From positions 1-32,977 of the IMG/VR virus record IMGVR_UViG_3300034068_000367: a DNA stretch of 32,977 nt; one strand, written 5' to 3'. A program made the translations under genes and the position numbers. Below the pieces are notes generated by a model. It was not told the origin of the DNA, did not search any database, and worked only from the letters and a program-made list of their open reading frames with translations. Of this stretch, positions 30,748 through 32,977 are shown piece by piece. Position 1 is the first letter of the stretch; each line of letters begins with the position of its first letter. This stretch comes from a virus.

Positions 30748-30749
30748 TA
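30717..30749 (+). promoter_or_regulatory. Phage promoter motif, copy 13 (start codon 4 nt downstream)
   Basis: ATACA, 7 nt, TACGA, 7 nt, ACGATAATA. The ATG is at 30753, the shortest distance of all, so the transcript is likely leaderless. The motif lies inside the end of the 70-aa gene. Confidence 0.75.
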
Positions 30750-30752
30750 TAT

Positions 30753-31019
30753 ATGAGACTAAACGTAAGAATAACACAAGAAGATATTAATAAAATAGCT
30801 GATACAGTTGTTGAAAAGATATTGCGTAAACAAATAGAATATGATTATGCTTATGATCAAGTTCATCAACAGAATTTAACATACGATATGGTATTACAAC
30901 AAATGGTTGGTTTACAACTATTATTATCAGAGTATATAACAACAGAGGCTTATGAAAAAGCAGAGCTTACAAAAACAAAAATACAACAACTTAAAGTAAT
31001 ATTAGATAAATTAAAATGA
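30753..31019 (+). CDS. Small helical protein (88 aa)
   Basis: Helical: RITQEDINKIADTVVEKILR, YDYAYDQVHQQNLTYDMVLQ, then a coiled-coil-like end EYITTEAYEKAELTKTKIQQ. It starts 4 nt after a promoter motif. Function unknown. Confidence 0.7.
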   Translation: MRLNVRITQEDINKIADTVVEKILRKQIEYDYAYDQVHQQNLTYDMVLQQMVGLQLLLSEYITTEAYEKAELTKTKIQQLKVILDKLK

Positions 31020-31027
31020 TAATTAAA

Positions 31028-31077
31028 ATGCGACGATAGGTTGCTAATTAATTATAGTAGCAGGCTAATGTCACACT
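31028..31077. repeat. Imperfect inverted repeat, copy B
   Basis: Left arm GCGACGATAG (31030-31039), 25-nt spacer, right arm CTAATGTCACAC (31065-31076). An inner hairpin, TGCTA / TAGCA, lies within the spacer. Four T follow (31077-31080). It fills the gap before the HTH gene and may act as a terminator, operator or leader hairpin for it. Confidence 0.6.
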
Positions 31078-31092
31078 TTTAAATTTAATATA

Positions 31093-31713
31093 ATGCATGA
31101 TGAAAGAAATATAGAATACTTAAACAAACGAAGAATATTATATAGACAAGATCCTGTTAATGATAAGTGTTCAGCAGAGTATGATTGGGGTTATTACTTT
31201 GAAAATGGAACTCGCGAATGCTATACATTATTTAATTCACGAGCTCAAATTAACACATATAAATCATTGAAATGGCATTTGTATGTATTATGGTATCTTA
31301 ATCATTCAATGAGCCAAGATCAATTTGAAACACTAGCAAAATATATATGTACAAGATCTAATGGATTTGTTACCTTTAATATATCAGAGCATGCTTTAGA
31401 AAATATATTATATGATGTTAGTATGGTTGATTTAGAAAAACCGCCACCAAACAAATTGCGTAAGATTATATTTAAAGACAATACAGGTTTAACAACGTCT
31501 GAAAAACTATCTATTGTAGGACATATAATTGGTAAAAGTAAAAAAGTAACTGAATCTGATATATATGAAGCAATGATTTACATGCATGATCTATCACAGA
31601 AAATAACAATAAAGAATATTGCAGAGCATTTTAAATGTTCAACCAGAACCATACATCGCAATATGAGCAATGAACTTAAAAAAGAAAAAGAATTACTAAA
31701 TAAACAATTATGA
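31093..31713 (+). CDS. HTH protein, possible transcription regulator
   Basis: A 206-aa protein. The C-terminus has a helix-turn-helix at about 171-192 (ITIKNIAEHFKCSTRTIHRN), with a basic helix after it. The N-terminal part (ECYTLFNSRAQINTYKSLKW, HLYVLWYLNHSMSQDQF) looks like an independent helical domain. It lies just behind inverted repeat copy B, so it may bind this repeat or be controlled by it. It leads an operon (31710, 31916, then sigma) with 4-nt overlaps, suggesting the HTH protein and sigma factor are made together. Confidence 0.7.
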   Translation: MHDERNIEYLNKRRILYRQDPVNDKCSAEYDWGYYFENGTRECYTLFNSRAQINTYKSLKWHLYVLWYLNHSMSQDQFETLAKYICTRSNGFVTFNISEHALENILYDVSMVDLEKPPPNKLRKIIFKDNTGLTTSEKLSIVGHIIGKSKKVTESDIYEAMIYMHDLSQKITIKNIAEHFKCSTRTIHRNMSNELKKEKELLNKQL

Positions 31714-31919
31714 CATTTACAGAAAAATATAATGAATATGTACAAGAGTGGATAAAAGAAAATCCTGCATTCTCTGCACCTTATGAGCCTATGCTAGATT
31801 TTGATCAATGGGTTGACAAAGAATTAGAAAAATATAAAATATCTATTAACTTTGGGAGTTATAATGAAACAAAAGAACAGTTTAATAAAATGTGTAAAGA
31901 AAAAAATAAACAATTATGA
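31710..31919 (+). CDS. Unknown 69-aa protein
   Basis: Contains FTEKYNEYVQEWIKENPAFS, APYEPMLDFDQWVDKELEKY and FGSYNETKEQFNKMCKEKNK. Helical and charged. Overlaps the gene before and after by 4 nt (ATGA on both sides), so it is strictly coupled to the HTH and following genes. Confidence 0.7.
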   Translation: MTFTEKYNEYVQEWIKENPAFSAPYEPMLDFDQWVDKELEKYKISINFGSYNETKEQFNKMCKEKNKQL

Positions 31920-32092
31920 AAAATCAATATGTAATAATAGATCTTAGAAATATGGATTTTATGAAAAATAAAGAAGGTAAAATAATTTATTTTGATACTG
32001 AAGAAGACGCCTGCTTAACTTGTGGAATGTATGAGTTTGAAAATGCTTGGGTAATGAAATTAATTTATAATCACATAGAAGAAGAAGAATAA
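31916..32092 (+). CDS. Unknown 58-aa protein, upstream of sigma
   Basis: ATG at 31916, TAA at 32090-32092. It reads MKNQYVIIDLRNMDFMKNKE, then GKIIYFDTEEDACLTCGMYE, then FENAWVMKLIYNHIEEEE. C-x2-C may bind metal. Its start overlaps the upstream stop by 4 nt and sigma starts 1 nt after its own stop. It could be an anti-sigma or partner, but this rests only on context. Confidence 0.65.
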   Translation: MKNQYVIIDLRNMDFMKNKEGKIIYFDTEEDACLTCGMYEFENAWVMKLIYNHIEEEE

Positions 32093-32093
32093 T

Positions 32094-32852
32094 ATGAAAA
32101 GCTACAACTTACAAAATTACTTAAGATATAAAAAAGATGTTATTGTTGGGCAACCGATTAATAAAGCATGGAGTGAATATACACGAGATGAATTGATTAA
32201 CAAGTTTTTACCATTAGTTGAAAACATATCTAGAAAATTCTCAACATCACAACAAGCAGCAGGTGTATTAGATATTACAGATTTAATACAAGAAGGAAGT
32301 TATGGATTAATACAAGCAGTCAATAGATTAGACTGGACACAATTAAACGATTCTAAGGACATAGAAAAAACATTAAAGTCATTCTTATCAAAAAGAATTA
32401 AAGGCTCAATTAGAAGAGCACTAGACATCAATAGAGGTAATATTAAACTTCCAGAGCATAAATTAATTGAAATTAGAAAGGATAATGGCCAGAATAAAGA
32501 AATGGTTGCGATGTTTTTTAATTCTATATTCCTAAGCATTGACGAACAGTTTAATGATGAAGACGATGAGAATATGTTATACCAAGTTAAAGATGAATCT
32601 GAACCATATAATATATGTATTATGAACGCTTATCTTACTTCATTATTAAAAAGACATTTGAATCAAGAAGAATACGATGTGTTAAGATTAAGTTACGGTT
32701 TAGATTGTGATAAACATTCTGCTGTAGCAATTGCAGAACAATTAAACTTCCAAGGTAAAAGTTCTTATGTAAGAGTTTACGAGTTAAAAAAGCAAGCAAT
32801 AGCTAAATTAATTAATAACGTCGATTCCTCACAAGTGCTTGATTTTCTTTAA
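32094..32852 (+). CDS. Sigma-70 family factor
   Basis: A 252-aa sigma-like protein. Region 2 (about 34-110) includes LINKFLPLVENISRKF, the core-binding block DLIQEGSYGLIQAVNRLDW (63-81) and KSFLSKRIKGSIRRAL. Region 4 (about 185-240) shows LNQEEYDVLRLSYGLD, VAIAEQLNFQGKSSYVRVYE and KKQAIAKLI, a helix-turn-helix for a -35-like element. The middle has a longer acidic linker (NDEDDENMLYQVKDESE). It probably redirects host RNA polymerase to phage promoters, perhaps the repeated motif that precedes the plus-strand genes. Starts 1 nt after the previous stop. Confidence 0.88.
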   Translation: MKSYNLQNYLRYKKDVIVGQPINKAWSEYTRDELINKFLPLVENISRKFSTSQQAAGVLDITDLIQEGSYGLIQAVNRLDWTQLNDSKDIEKTLKSFLSKRIKGSIRRALDINRGNIKLPEHKLIEIRKDNGQNKEMVAMFFNSIFLSIDEQFNDEDDENMLYQVKDESEPYNICIMNAYLTSLLKRHLNQEEYDVLRLSYGLDCDKHSAVAIAEQLNFQGKSSYVRVYELKKQAIAKLINNVDSSQVLDFL

Positions 32853-32932
32853 GTTAAATTCAATAAATGACTAAAAAATAATAAAAATACGTAATTATAT
32901 TAATAAGAACATTAACAATTAAATCAAATTAT

Positions 32933-32977
32933 ATGGCAACAAAAACGAATGAAAAAGAGTTAACACTAAATGAAAAG
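32933..32977 (+). CDS. Partial gene at the right edge
   Basis: ATG at 32933, frame open to the end of the window (MATKTNEKELTLNEK). 80 nt of AT-rich DNA without a gene precedes it, so it may have its own promoter. Too short to identify. Confidence 0.6.
   Translation, partial: MATKTNEKELTLNEK

Noticed and set aside
1-32977. CRISPR array, insertion sequence or integrase
   Set aside because: No regularly spaced repeats of CRISPR length, no transposase or integrase signature and no terminal inverted repeats were seen.

Overview
The window looks like part of the genome of a tailed bacteriophage of Bacteroidota, most likely a marine or freshwater flavobacterial phage. The phage identity rests on a complete packaging and capsid block: small and large terminase, portal, scaffold and major capsid protein. 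It is supported by tail-fibre genes with GIGT repeats, a lysis cassette and many tiny early genes. The host guess rests on four things: AT-rich DNA, AT-rich leaders instead of Shine-Dalgarno sites, a signal peptide ending in FAQ, and a lipoprotein-type spanin. The long portal (805 aa) and terminase (740 aa) resemble those of crAss-like podoviruses, but I cannot confirm that lineage from sequence alone.

Layout. Positions 1-21675 hold a block of genes entirely on the minus strand (late genes), transcribed right to left. In order of transcription they are: two small basic proteins, four fibre/adhesin genes, a fibre-adjacent gene, a lysis cassette (holin candidate, M15 endolysin, one-piece spanin), GroEL and GroES, several small proteins (one with a zinc-protease HExxH motif, one secreted), a tRNA-Met-like gene, a coiled-coil protein, an endonuclease VII-like HNH nuclease, a two-domain GroES-like protein, the terminases, portal, scaffold, major capsid protein, a terminator, and the start of one more gene that runs off the left edge. 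Positions 21676-22266 are a divergent control region with direct repeats, low-complexity DNA, an imperfect inverted repeat and the first copies of a phage promoter. Positions 22267-32977 hold a plus-strand block of about 35 small, mostly unknown early or middle genes, ending with an HTH protein and a sigma-70 family protein.

The most interesting content is regulatory and RNA-based. A long bipartite motif (WTACA, 7 nt, YACGA, 7 nt, WTGATAATA) occurs 13 times, always on the plus strand and always ahead of a gene or RNA; 12 copies have exactly the same spacing. It looks like a phage-specific promoter, and the sigma-like protein at 32094-32852 is the obvious candidate to read it. One copy drives a gene-free stretch that folds into a roughly 145-nt RNA with a 16-bp hairpin. 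A second gene-free stretch (27480-28140) is packed with helices, pseudoknots, a GNRA hairpin and a tRNA-like fold, and looks like a large ornate non-coding RNA of the GOLLD/ROOL kind. An inverted-repeat family (half-site near GTGYGACATTAG) recurs at three control points.

The phage also carries a chaperonin set: GroEL, a normal GroES in reversed gene order, and a second, two-domain GroES-like protein next to the terminase. This suggests phage-directed folding of virion proteins.
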